Origin: Akkermansiaceae bacterium | GTDB lineage: Bacteria > Verrucomicrobiota > Verrucomicrobiia > Verrucomicrobiales > Akkermansiaceae | Direction: 5' to 3' | Assembly (NCBI GenBank): GCA_028293225.1 | Contig: JAQGPE010000050.1 | Location: forward strand, 1-5,988 | Length of the DNA stretch: 5,988 nucleotides | Shown: piece after piece, positions 1 through 5,988 of the stretch | Layout of the letters: each line of letters starts with the position of its first letter | Position numbering within the stretch: the first letter of the stretch is position 1 | Made by a program: the position numbers and the translations under genes | Notes under the pieces: model-generated | Told to the model about the DNA's origin: nothing | What the model saw: only the letters and a program-made list of their open reading frames with translations | Database searches by the model: none

Positions 1-1677
1 TTCCATATTGCCAGTGCCCTTGAACTCTTCGAAAATGACGTCGTCCATCCGGCTTTCGGTCTCGATCAGAGCGGTCGCAAGAATCGTCAGACTGCCACCC
101 TCCTCCACATTCCGGGCGTTGCCAAAAAACTTCCTGGATTTCTGAAGAGCCACCGGACTGATCCCGCCACTGCCAATCGGCCCCCCCTTGAGGGCGGAGT
201 TATGCCCGCGCGCCAGCCGGGTCAAACTGTCCAGCAGCAGCACGACATCCTTACCCATCTCCACCAGACGGCGGGCCCGCTCGATCACCAGGTCGGCCAC
301 TTGGGCGTGCCTCCGGGCCACCTCGTCGAAAGTGGAGGCATACACGGTGGTTCCGACGGTTTCCTCGAAATCGGTCACTTCCTCCGGCCGCTCATCCAGA
401 AGCACCACGATCAGCTCGACCTCCGGGTGGTTGCGGCGGATCGACTTGGCAATCTGCTTCAGCAGGATGGTTTTGCCGCCCCGCGGTGGAGCGACAATCA
501 GTCCCCGCTGTCCTTTTCCCAAAGGCGCGACCAGATCCAGCGCCCGCACGCCGGCGAATTCCGGCCCCTCGCCTTCAAGGACGATCCGGCGATCCGGAAA
601 CATCGGGGTCAGCTTGTCGAAATCCTTGGGAGCCTTGAAATCGGCGGCAGCGATCCCTTCGATTTCCAGCACCTCAACGGCGGACAAAAATTTATCGCGA
701 TCCCGTGGCGCACGGATCCGGACCTTGACCAGATGCCCTGCCTTCAATCCGTGATCCCGGAGCAAATGACCATTGACGTAGAGATCGTCAGGGGAAGTGC
801 GGAAGCTCCGGGAAGGATCGCGCAGCATGGCATAGTTTTCCTTCGCCTGCTCCACGACGCCTTCGCCGATCAGATTCGCCCCTTCGTTCGCGTAAAAACT
901 GAGAAGATCAAAGCAAAGCTGGCTCTTCGACAACCCGGTTTGAATCCTGGCGGGAACAGCCTCCGCCATGGCAAGCAACTCCGAAAGAGGCTTGGTGCGG
1001 AACTCATTGATATTGATAGTCTGCGGTTCGGCGATCGGCTGGACCGCGGCCGGAACGTCATCCGGGATGGTGTCTTCGCTCATAATGGCGTGAGAATGAA
1101 GGAAACGATGGAGCTGAGCCTCCAGGATGGGGGGTGGGCCCTCGTTCCAGAAAACGATATCTGCCTGGCGGATCTTCTCTTCCTGGGGCATTTGCGCCGC
1201 CAGAATCGACTTCACCACGGCATCTTCGAAGCCATTGCGTTCGCGGAGTCTCCGGCTGCGGGTTTCCAAACTGGCAGCGATCAGCAGGCGGCCCTGTTGG
1301 CCAAAATCGAAACCGGTTTCGAAAAGCAGCGGAACGTCCGCTACGAACAGCGGCGCGCCAGACTCGCACGCCGATTTCAGGGTATCAAGACATTCCTGCC
1401 GCACCAGCGGGTGCAGGAGGCCCTCCAATTCACGCCGCAAAGCTGGATTCTCGAAGGTCTTCTGACGCAGAACGCTCCGATCGGGCACCCCGTCCGCACC
1501 CACCGCCGAGTCGCCGAAAATCCCGGCAATCCCCCTGACCACCTCCGGCCGGCGATAGAGGCCGTGCACCGAAACGTCAGAGTCAAAAAGCACCAACCCG
1601 GGACAAAGACGCTTCAGGATCCCGCAGGCGGTCGATTTCCCGCTCGCGATCCCTCCACTCAGTCCGAACACCAGCAT
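1..1677 (-). CDS. coaE-rho: CoaE-Rho fusion: dephospho-CoA kinase joined to transcription termination factor Rho (3' end cut by window)
   Basis: One open frame of 559 codons without a stop holds two enzymes. Residues 1-198 are a complete CoaE, which phosphorylates dephospho-CoA with ATP in the last step of coenzyme A synthesis. Visible motifs are P-loop GGIASGKS (8-15), DSD (32-34), HPLVR (89-93), DVPLLFE (114-120), an arginine-rich lid ([10 protein letters not shown], 140-149) and ADIVFWNEG (172-180). An acidic, proline-containing linker follows (about 199-225). The rest is Rho, the hexameric RNA-dependent ATPase that ends transcription: N-terminal helical domain (about 226-262), OB-type RNA-binding region (about 269-342), Walker A APPRGGKT (396-403), [13 protein letters not shown] (426-438), Walker B VVLLLDS (478-484), and [17 protein letters not shown] to GTGNME at the edge. 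About 60 C-terminal residues, including the arginine-finger region, are outside. ATG 1677 is favoured because an in-frame TAG lies 12 bases upstream. The ATG at 1083 could start a separate Rho, but has no Shine-Dalgarno sequence. Both domain identities are very secure; that they work as one polypeptide is inferred. Confidence 0.93.
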   Translation of the reverse strand, partial: MLVFGLSGGIASGKSTACGILKRLCPGLVLFDSDVSVHGLYRRPEVVRGIAGIFGDSAVGADGVPDRSVLRQKTFENPALRRELEGLLHPLVRQECLDTLKSACESGAPLFVADVPLLFETGFDFGQQGRLLIAASLETRSRRLRERNGFEDAVVKSILAAQMPQEEKIRQADIVFWNEGPPPILEAQLHRFLHSHAIMSEDTIPDDVPAAVQPIAEPQTININEFRTKPLSELLAMAEAVPARIQTGLSKSQLCFDLLSFYANEGANLIGEGVVEQAKENYAMLRDPSRSFRTSPDDLYVNGHLLRDHGLKAGHLVKVRIRAPRDRDKFLSAVEVLEIEGIAAADFKAPKDFDKLTPMFPDRRIVLEGEGPEFAGVRALDLVAPLGKGQRGLIVAPPRGGKTILLKQIAKSIRRNHPEVELIVVLLDERPEEVTDFEETVGTTVYASTFDEVARRHAQVADLVIERARRLVEMGKDVVLLLDSLTRLARGHNSALKGGPIGSGGISPVALQKSRKFFGNARNVEEGGSLTILATALIETESRMDDVIFEEFKGTGNME

Positions 1678-1748
1678 GCGCTCATGCTAGGCCATCGCCA
1701 TTGGCCAGCCCAAGGATGAACTGATCCGCCACCGCGCCGCATGCAGAC

Positions 1749-1781
1749 AAAAAGGGCGGAGCCTTCCGGCTCCGCCCTTTT
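1749..1781 (-). terminator. Rho-independent terminator after the secretin gene
   Basis: A perfect 14-bp inverted repeat (1750-1763 against 1768-1781) with a 4-base loop has a GC-rich core, GGGCGGAGCC. On the minus strand it is followed by a run of five T (complement of 1749-1753). It starts 26 bases after the secretin TAA stop and lies before the coaE-rho ATG. It therefore most likely ends the pilus-like operon and insulates coaE-rho. The arm also ends in four T on the plus strand, so it could work in both directions, although no plus-strand gene is seen to its left. Confidence 0.88.
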
Positions 1782-1807
1782 GAAGTCAAATAATCGACTG
1801 CCTCAGA

Positions 1808-3670
1808 TTACTGAGGACCGCCTGGAAGGTCCGGAAGGACGGTACCACCCGATGCCTGAGGGCCTGGAGCGGCAGCCGCCGTCTGGTTGTTCACCGGACG
1901 ACCCGTCGCATCGATGATGTTCGCCGTGACGAAGATGATCAGGTTGCTCTTGATCCGGTTCTCAGCCTTGCTCTGGAACAGGCGGCCGATGACCGGGATG
2001 TCACCCAGAACCGGCACCTTGTCGTCCACGGTCTGGACGTCTTCACGCATCAGGCCGCCCACTGCGACGGTGTAACCGTCATAAATGGTCAGAGCCGTAT
2101 CGACGCGGCGGGTCGAGAAGACCGGCATTTCGATGCGGTTTTCCGTGATGGTCACCGTGGTCGGGTTGCCGAGGAAGTCCGTCGCAGGCGACTGGATCGG
2201 GCTGCCGTAGTTCACGAAGCCTTCGAACTCGGTGATGTTCGGAGCGAAGCGCAGGTCGATGACGAAGTTGTTGCCGCCGATCGTTGGTTCGATCTCCAGC
2301 GTCACACCCGTGTTGCGGGTTTCGAACGACGTTGGCGTCGCAGGAGTAACCGGGAAGATACCGCCGGAGCTGCCGAGACCACCGCTGGTGCCGGAGACAC
2401 CGCCGCCGACCGTGTTTGGCAGTTCGGGGGGTTCGTATTCGGTTGGGTAGATAAACTCGCGGATAATTTCGATGAGCGCCTTCTCACCGGAACGAGCGGT
2501 CACGCTCGGCGCGGTCATGAGGTCGGTGCCTTTCTTCTGCGCGAGGCCGCGCATGATCATCTGCACCTGACCGTCGGAGAACAGGCCGGTGAGGGCCAGG
2601 ATGCCCGGGGCAGCGCTATTGGTCTGAGCGGTGCGGTTCGGGTTGTTCAGGACTGCGTCGATGTTGTTGCGGCTGATGGCGCCGCTGCCGCTGCGGAGAC
2701 CGCCGGTCACGATGTTCGAGGCAGCCGTAGCGGTTGCAGCAGGAACACCTGGGATCGGAGTGCCGTCGATCGGGCTGAGGAAGTCAGCGTTCGTGCGGGT
2801 CTGGCCGGAGCCGCTGGTGCCACCGCTGGCGAACACCGAGTTGGCGGAAAGGCCAAATGGAGCGACGATCCAGTCGAAGCCGAGCTCGTCGGTGTTCTCC
2901 TGGGAGATTTCCACGAACTTGGTGGAGATCTTGACCTGCTTTGGCTGGTCCTTGTTGGCTTCGTCCACCAGCTGCTCGATCAGATCGATCGCGGAAGGGG
3001 TGTTGCGAACCACCAGGCTGGAGCCGGTGAGGGTGGCGGAGGCGCCATCCGGGAAGACGATGCCCTTTTCCTTCAGCACGGCGTCAACCTTTGGCTTGGC
3101 CGTGAGGGACTTGACCGCGCTGCCTTCGGTGGAAGGGGAGAACGGATCGGCAGCAGCATCGCCACCGCCGCCGGCAGCATCGCCGCCGCCGATCTTGCTG
3201 ATGAAGTCAGGCGGCACGCTGAAGGTGCGGCTGACGAGATCTTCACCGGTTTCGGTGGCAGGAACCAGCGTCACGGCGAAGACGTCGACCTTGTAGCGGA
3301 GCTTGGTCGCGTCGCAGATGTAGCGGAGGGCTTCAGCAAGAGGAACGTTGCGCAGGCGCAGTTCCTTGATGCGGAGAGCGCCCGGATCGCCGGCAGCGCC
3401 GAGACCGGCGGCAGCGCCTTCGGCAGGAGCTGCTTCACCGCCGGTGCGTGGCTTGCGGATGACGAAGTTGATGCCCTTCTTGGCAGGATCCAGTTCGAGA
3501 ACGTCCAGTTCCTTGGCGCGGAGGCGAAGGAAGTCGATCGCTTCTTCAACCGAGGTATCGTCGAATTCGATAACCGGGATGTTGATGTTCTTCAGCTTCG
3601 CCAGGATGTAGGACGAGCCGCTGCTCTGGGTCGGACGACCGTTGGTCGAGTTGATGTCCGTCGGGATCAC
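1808..3670 (-). CDS. Secretin, channel-forming part (Amuc_1098-like pilus outer-membrane protein, C-terminal ORF of a frameshifted gene)
   Basis: This part forms the multimeric outer-membrane pore of a type IV pilus / type II secretion-like system. In the 620-residue reading, residues 30-135 look like a secretin N-domain, with IPVIEFDDTSVEEAIDFLR and a second half, LRLRNVPLAEALRYICDAT. Residues 146-240 form another N-domain ending in VVRNTPSAIDLIEQLVDEAN. The secretin core starts at about 245 (KQVKISTKFVEISQEN) and includes LMTAPSVTARSGEKA (384-398), GVTLEIEPTIGG (455-466), and the family signature VPVLGDIPVIGRLFQ (552-566) followed by LIIFVTANIID. Glycine/alanine-rich linkers (about 78-97, 160-173, 281-331, 421-440) interrupt it, and the tail is proline-rich. 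The start shown is a GTG whose GTGA overlaps the TGA of the upstream ORF. It has no signal peptide and no well-placed ribosome binding site, so on its own it would not be exported. I think it is the 3' part of one gene with the 3667-4404 ORF. The stop is TAA, followed by a terminator. Confidence 0.93.
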   Translation of the reverse strand: MIPTDINSTNGRPTQSSGSSYILAKLKNINIPVIEFDDTSVEEAIDFLRLRAKELDVLELDPAKKGINFVIRKPRTGGEAAPAEGAAAGLGAAGDPGALRIKELRLRNVPLAEALRYICDATKLRYKVDVFAVTLVPATETGEDLVSRTFSVPPDFISKIGGGDAAGGGGDAAADPFSPSTEGSAVKSLTAKPKVDAVLKEKGIVFPDGASATLTGSSLVVRNTPSAIDLIEQLVDEANKDQPKQVKISTKFVEISQENTDELGFDWIVAPFGLSANSVFASGGTSGSGQTRTNADFLSPIDGTPIPGVPAATATAASNIVTGGLRSGSGAISRNNIDAVLNNPNRTAQTNSAAPGILALTGLFSDGQVQMIMRGLAQKKGTDLMTAPSVTARSGEKALIEIIREFIYPTEYEPPELPNTVGGGVSGTSGGLGSSGGIFPVTPATPTSFETRNTGVTLEIEPTIGGNNFVIDLRFAPNITEFEGFVNYGSPIQSPATDFLGNPTTVTITENRIEMPVFSTRRVDTALTIYDGYTVAVGGLMREDVQTVDDKVPVLGDIPVIGRLFQSKAENRIKSNLIIFVTANIIDATGRPVNNQTAAAAPGPQASGGTVLPDLPGGPQ

Positions 3671-3705
3671 GCGGGGAACGGAAAGCTCCCAAGCGGCGTC
3701 GACTG
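3667..3705 (-). other. Probable frameshift junction inside the secretin gene
   Basis: Up to the CAG codon at 3705-3703 the upstream frame reads as good TPR-type protein ending AELLAQ. It then becomes STPLGSFPFPA and stops. Reading -1 from the same point gives VDAAWELSVPR, which leads directly into VIPTDINSTN of the secretin ORF with no stop. Adding one G (CAG GTC GAC in place of CAG TCG AC) would restore a single protein of about 865 residues with signal peptide, TPRs, N-domains and secretin. No slippery heptamer is visible, so a mutation or a base-calling error is more likely than programmed frameshifting. The GTGA stop-start overlap leaves reinitiation possible. Confidence 0.7.
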
Positions 3706-4404
3706 AGCGAGAAGCTCGGCGCGGGTCTGGTCGTAAGCGGCGCGATAGTATTCGGCGCGGGACTGGGCGACCTGCTCCATGCCACGGCGGGCAGCCGTGT
3801 TGTATGGGTCGATGCGGAGAACGTCTTCGTATTCGCGCTTGGCATCGTCATACTTGCCGAGGTTGTAGGCGCCTTCGGCGGTGTAGAGGCCGCGGCGGAC
3901 CTTATCGATGTTCTCCGTGTGCTCGGCGGTCAGCGCTGGGTTGGTGCGGATCGGATCGTCGAGGTAGGAGACCAGAACCTTCGCGTGGGCGTTGTTCGGA
4001 TCGGCGGCGAGAACGTTGTCAGCCAGTTCGCGGGCTTCCGCATACTTGCCCACCTTGCGGTACTGCTCACCGAGAGCGTAGGAACCGTCGGCAAGAAGCT
4101 GGGTCAGGTGATCGCGGCGGTCCTGAACCATCGGCGCGTCCGGAAGCGTCTGAAGAGCTTCACGATACTTGTCCACAGCCTGCTTGTAATCGCCCTTGGC
4201 GTAGGCTTCGCGACCTTCGTCACGGAGCTTGTCCGAGGTGGCTACAGCGTTCTGGCGGCGGATCATCTCCTTTTGAGCGAGACCGCTGAGGCTGCCGGAT
4301 CCTTCACCGGCATGAGCGACGGTTAGAGTGACCGGCATGACCGCGGCTACGGCCAGGAGGGCCGCAGCGGTAGTGCAGGTGCGATGCGTAGGCGTTTTTT
4401 GCAT
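3667..4404 (-). CDS. Signal peptide and TPR N-terminal part of the Amuc_1098-like secretin (frameshifted gene)
   Basis: The ORF gives 245 residues from ATG 4404. Residues 1-32 form a Sec signal peptide: a short basic start (MQKTPTHRT), a hydrophobic AAALLAVAAVMPV core and a likely cleavage after AHA. The mature part is helical and rich in tetratricopeptide-like repeats, at about 60-93 (EAYAKGDYKQAVDKYREAL), 109-140 (ALGEQYRKVGKYAEARELA) and 173-206 (GAYNLGKYDDAKREYEDVL, then RIDPYN). TPR segments usually bind partner proteins; here they would sit in the periplasm in front of the secretin channel. An earlier TTG at 4479 overlaps the stop of the preceding gene (TTGA) and has a weak AAGGG about 9 bases upstream. 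It would put 25 extra residues before the signal peptide, so I prefer ATG 4404. The last residues after LLAQ (about 3703) look out of frame, while the -1 frame continues sensibly into the secretin ORF. A separate small TPR protein is the alternative. Confidence 0.8.
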   Translation of the reverse strand: MQKTPTHRTCTTAAALLAVAAVMPVTLTVAHAGEGSGSLSGLAQKEMIRRQNAVATSDKLRDEGREAYAKGDYKQAVDKYREALQTLPDAPMVQDRRDHLTQLLADGSYALGEQYRKVGKYAEARELADNVLAADPNNAHAKVLVSYLDDPIRTNPALTAEHTENIDKVRRGLYTAEGAYNLGKYDDAKREYEDVLRIDPYNTAARRGMEQVAQSRAEYYRAAYDQTRAELLAQSTPLGSFPFPA

Positions 4405-4475
4405 GGTTGGGCTGAGTTCTGCCGGGACGACCGGCGATTGGGAAGCGATTTTTTCGAAAACGGTTTGAAAGTGGA

Positions 4476-5531
4476 TCAAGGTGTGCCGCCCTTCTTAATT
4501 TCGAGGGTTTGGGCGGTTCCATCCTTGGTGAATTCGACTTCGATCGACTCGGGAGTCACCTTCTTCAGGAGGTAGTTTTTCTCGGCGCCGCCAGGAGGCA
4601 GGGAGAACTTGGTGCCTTCCTCCACTTCGAAGTGTCTGCCCTCGTTGCCTTGGGCTTTCAGATCGAGAATGGCGATGCGGTCGTAGTAGGCATTTGCCTC
4701 CAGTTCGGCGTCAGGAAGGCCGTACCGGGACTCGTACCGGGTGCCCTTTTTGTTGGGCTTGAGATCCTCATAGATGGCGACCTGGACGGTCGAGGTGTTC
4801 TTGGTCCGCTCGCTGGTGAATTCCTTGTTGGTCATCTCCACGAACTTGAACCGCTTGGCAAATTCACCGCTCGCAAAGAAGGTGTCGCCCACGGCCAGCA
4901 TGGCCTCCGCGCTCACGCGGTTGGTCAGCTTTTTCTTATCCGGAGTGACCCCCGTGAAACGCGGGCTCCACTTGCCTTCGGACTCGAAGCCGAACTGGAC
5001 GTACCACATGGTGGACTTGTCCTGCACGTAGGCCAGCTTGTTGATCAGGGCCGGAACGTCGTTGGCGTCCTTCGGATTGGTCTTGGCTTCGAACTCCTCC
5101 TTGTTGCTGAAGCCGTCGCTGTCGTCGTCGCGGTCAGGCGAGTTGGCGTAGGACGGATCCGCACCGGTCTTCGACCACCAGCTGTTCGGGATCGGCGGGA
5201 ACAGGGGCGGCAGAGCCGGGGAATCCAGATCGACCGGGGTGTTCGGGTCGTTCTTGTTGGCATACAGGGCGACGCCGACGAAGAGGTCCACCGGACGATC
5301 CTTGTCGAGAGTCTGTTCGAAGACCTGGTTCGACTGAAGGCTGCTGGCAGCCTTCGTGGTGTCGATCGCCTCCGGGATCGTCGGGTCGTTGTTACCCTTG
5401 CCCTTCGAAGCGAAGGCGAAGTCGGTGGTCACTGCCGAGGACTTCAGGTAGCCGACGGCCGCAAGGCCAAGGGCGGCAACGCCCGCGACACCGATGAGGA
5501 TTTTTTCGTAGTTTTTTGGAAGATTTGACAT
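4476..5531 (-). CDS. Amuc_1099-like pilus-system protein with membrane anchor and EF-hand-type calcium loop
   Basis: This 351-residue protein has a short basic N-terminus and a single hydrophobic helix at about 11-28 (ILIGVAGVAALGLAAVGY), so it is probably an inner-membrane protein facing the periplasm. Residues 135-146 form a canonical calcium loop, DDDSDGFSNKEE, with ligands at D135, D137, D139, N143 and E146. It is followed by TNPKDANDVP, as in bacterial thrombospondin-type-3-like calcium modules. Residues 300-349 read as a small all-beta domain (VEEGTKFSL, YLLKKVTPESIEVEF, TLEIKKGG) like the PilP / GspC domains that contact secretins. The gene lies between the Amuc_1100-like and secretin genes, where Akkermansia carries Amuc_1099, and that position is the main basis for the name. 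The ATG at 5531 starts 26 bases after the upstream stop without a clear Shine-Dalgarno sequence. The stop TGA overlaps a possible TTG start of the next gene. Function is inferred from context; the membrane helix and calcium loop are seen directly. Confidence 0.85.
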   Translation of the reverse strand: MSNLPKNYEKILIGVAGVAALGLAAVGYLKSSAVTTDFAFASKGKGNNDPTIPEAIDTTKAASSLQSNQVFEQTLDKDRPVDLFVGVALYANKNDPNTPVDLDSPALPPLFPPIPNSWWSKTGADPSYANSPDRDDDSDGFSNKEEFEAKTNPKDANDVPALINKLAYVQDKSTMWYVQFGFESEGKWSPRFTGVTPDKKKLTNRVSAEAMLAVGDTFFASGEFAKRFKFVEMTNKEFTSERTKNTSTVQVAIYEDLKPNKKGTRYESRYGLPDAELEANAYYDRIAILDLKAQGNEGRHFEVEEGTKFSLPPGGAEKNYLLKKVTPESIEVEFTKDGTAQTLEIKKGGTP

Positions 5532-5557
5532 GGCGTAATGAGGTTAGCGCCGGAATA

Positions 5558-5988
5558 TCAGGCCTTCGGCAGTTCCCTGGCGGCGAGGAACTGGAGGATG
5601 TCGATGCGGAGGAACACCTGGATCTTTTCGGAACCAAGAACCTGCTGGAGGATCTTGCCCGTGTCGGATCCGACGGCGGCGGCGGGAGTCGCCGGGGTGG
5701 CTGCTGGTGCGGCGGAAGGATCGTCCGGCAACACGAAGCCGTCAGCACCACTCGAGGCCGGGACGCCGGAGGTTTCTTCGGCAGCCTTGGTGAAGTTGGC
5801 GTCGGTCGCGGTCGGGGCCTTCTGCGTCACGTTCGCCACCTTCATGGTACGAATCACATAGTAGTATTTCTTCGAGTCGTCGAGCGAGCTGAGGAAGGAC
5901 CTCAGGCTGGCTTCGGAGCCCGTGAAGGTGATTTCGATCGGCAGCGGACGGAAGGTCTTGTCCTTGCCGTCGAAGACCGCATTGGTCT
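5558..5988 (-). CDS. Amuc_1100-like / PilO-like pilus protein, C-terminal part (5' end beyond window)
   Basis: The frame is open to the right edge and gives 142 residues before the TGA. The first visible stretch (LPIEITFTGSEASLRSFLSSL, then DDSKKYYYVIRTMKV) follows the pattern of PilO / GspM-type inner-membrane alignment proteins, where a ferredoxin-like fold has a beta strand ending TFTG, a helix and a strand of the VIRTM type. A long alanine/proline-rich low-complexity region follows, with about 15 residues of alternating A, P and T near the middle. The protein ends in a conserved-looking strand and helix (EKIQVFLRIDILQFLAARE). The GTG at 5857 is internal, not a start, because the same frame continues sensibly upstream. 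Placement directly before the Amuc_1099-like and secretin genes supports the Amuc_1100 assignment. In Akkermansia, Amuc_1100 is the outer-surface-associated protein known for host signalling; whether this homologue shares that activity cannot be judged here. The membrane anchor would lie outside the window. Confidence 0.78.
   Translation of the reverse strand, partial: TNAVFDGKDKTFRPLPIEITFTGSEASLRSFLSSLDDSKKYYYVIRTMKVANVTQKAPTATDANFTKAAEETSGVPASSGADGFVLPDDPSAAPAATPATPAAAVGSDTGKILQQVLGSEKIQVFLRIDILQFLAARELPKA

Noticed and set aside
202..1719. 505-residue open frame on the plus strand, antisense to the left third of the window
   Set aside because: It mirrors the high-GC coaE-rho gene on the other strand. 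Its protein shows no domain, while the minus strand gives two complete sets of enzyme motifs across the same bases.
1678..1748. Promoter for coaE-rho between the terminator and ATG 1677
   Set aside because: I found no convincing -35/-10 pair in the GC-rich gap. A promoter is expected there because of the terminator, but I cannot place it.
2631..3296. 221-residue open frame on the plus strand
   Set aside because: It is antisense to the secretin core, whose motifs are unmistakable on the minus strand.
3690..3712. Programmed -1 ribosomal frameshift site in the secretin
   Set aside because: The shift direction fits, but there is no X XXY YYZ slippery heptamer and no obvious downstream stem-loop. 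A lost base is simpler.
3642..4289. 215-residue Arg/Cys-rich open frame on the plus strand
   Set aside because: The composition (strings of R, C, G, H) is typical of the wrong frame in GC-rich DNA, and the TPR gene on the other strand explains the region.
4509..5528. 339-residue open frame on the plus strand
   Set aside because: It is almost exactly antisense to the Amuc_1099-like gene, with low-complexity V/G/R-rich sequence and no recognisable domain. It is a GC-driven shadow.
5857..5857. GTG at 5857 as the start of a 99-residue gene
   Set aside because: The same frame stays open and protein-like to the window edge (PIEITFTG...KKYYYVIRTM), so the GTG is an internal valine codon of a larger gene.

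Overview
The window most likely comes from a GC-rich member of the Verrucomicrobiota, in the Verrucomicrobiales / Akkermansia-Luteolibacter direction. The main reason is a gene block that matches in order and content the pilus-like cluster known from Akkermansia muciniphila as Amuc_1098 to Amuc_1102. All assignments were made by reading the sequence; no database search was run. Every gene I can support is on the minus strand, so transcription runs from high to low coordinates.

Layout in transcription order. (1) 5988-5558: 3' part of an Amuc_1100-like / PilO-like pilus protein, whose start lies beyond the window. (2) 5531-4476: an Amuc_1099-like membrane-anchored protein with one N-terminal transmembrane helix, a textbook EF-hand-type calcium loop, and a small beta-rich C-terminal domain. 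(3) 4404-1808: an Amuc_1098-like outer-membrane secretin. It has a signal peptide and TPR repeats (4404-3667), then the N-domains and secretin channel (3670-1808). Its reading frame is broken near 3700-3705, so it appears as two ORFs that overlap by four bases (GTGA). (4) 1781-1749: a strong hairpin terminator closing the pilus-like operon. (5) 1677-1: one uninterrupted reading frame that encodes a complete dephospho-CoA kinase (CoaE, about 198 residues) and continues with no stop codon into transcription termination factor Rho, which runs off the left edge.

The three pilus-like genes are packed with gaps of 26 and about 71 bases (or a 4-base TTGA overlap if an earlier start is used), and look like one operon for a trans-envelope assembly. 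In this model the secretin is the outer-membrane pore, the TPR segment its periplasmic scaffold, and the Amuc_1099- and Amuc_1100-like proteins the inner-membrane alignment parts. The CoaE-Rho gene sits behind the terminator and is probably a separate transcription unit with housekeeping roles.

The most noteworthy item is the in-frame CoaE-Rho fusion. It joins a coenzyme A biosynthesis enzyme to the RNA helicase that terminates transcription. The second is the secretin frameshift, which may be a real lesion, a sequencing error or a split gene. No RNA gene, CRISPR array or mobile element was seen, and no stretch longer than 300 bases lacks a gene.
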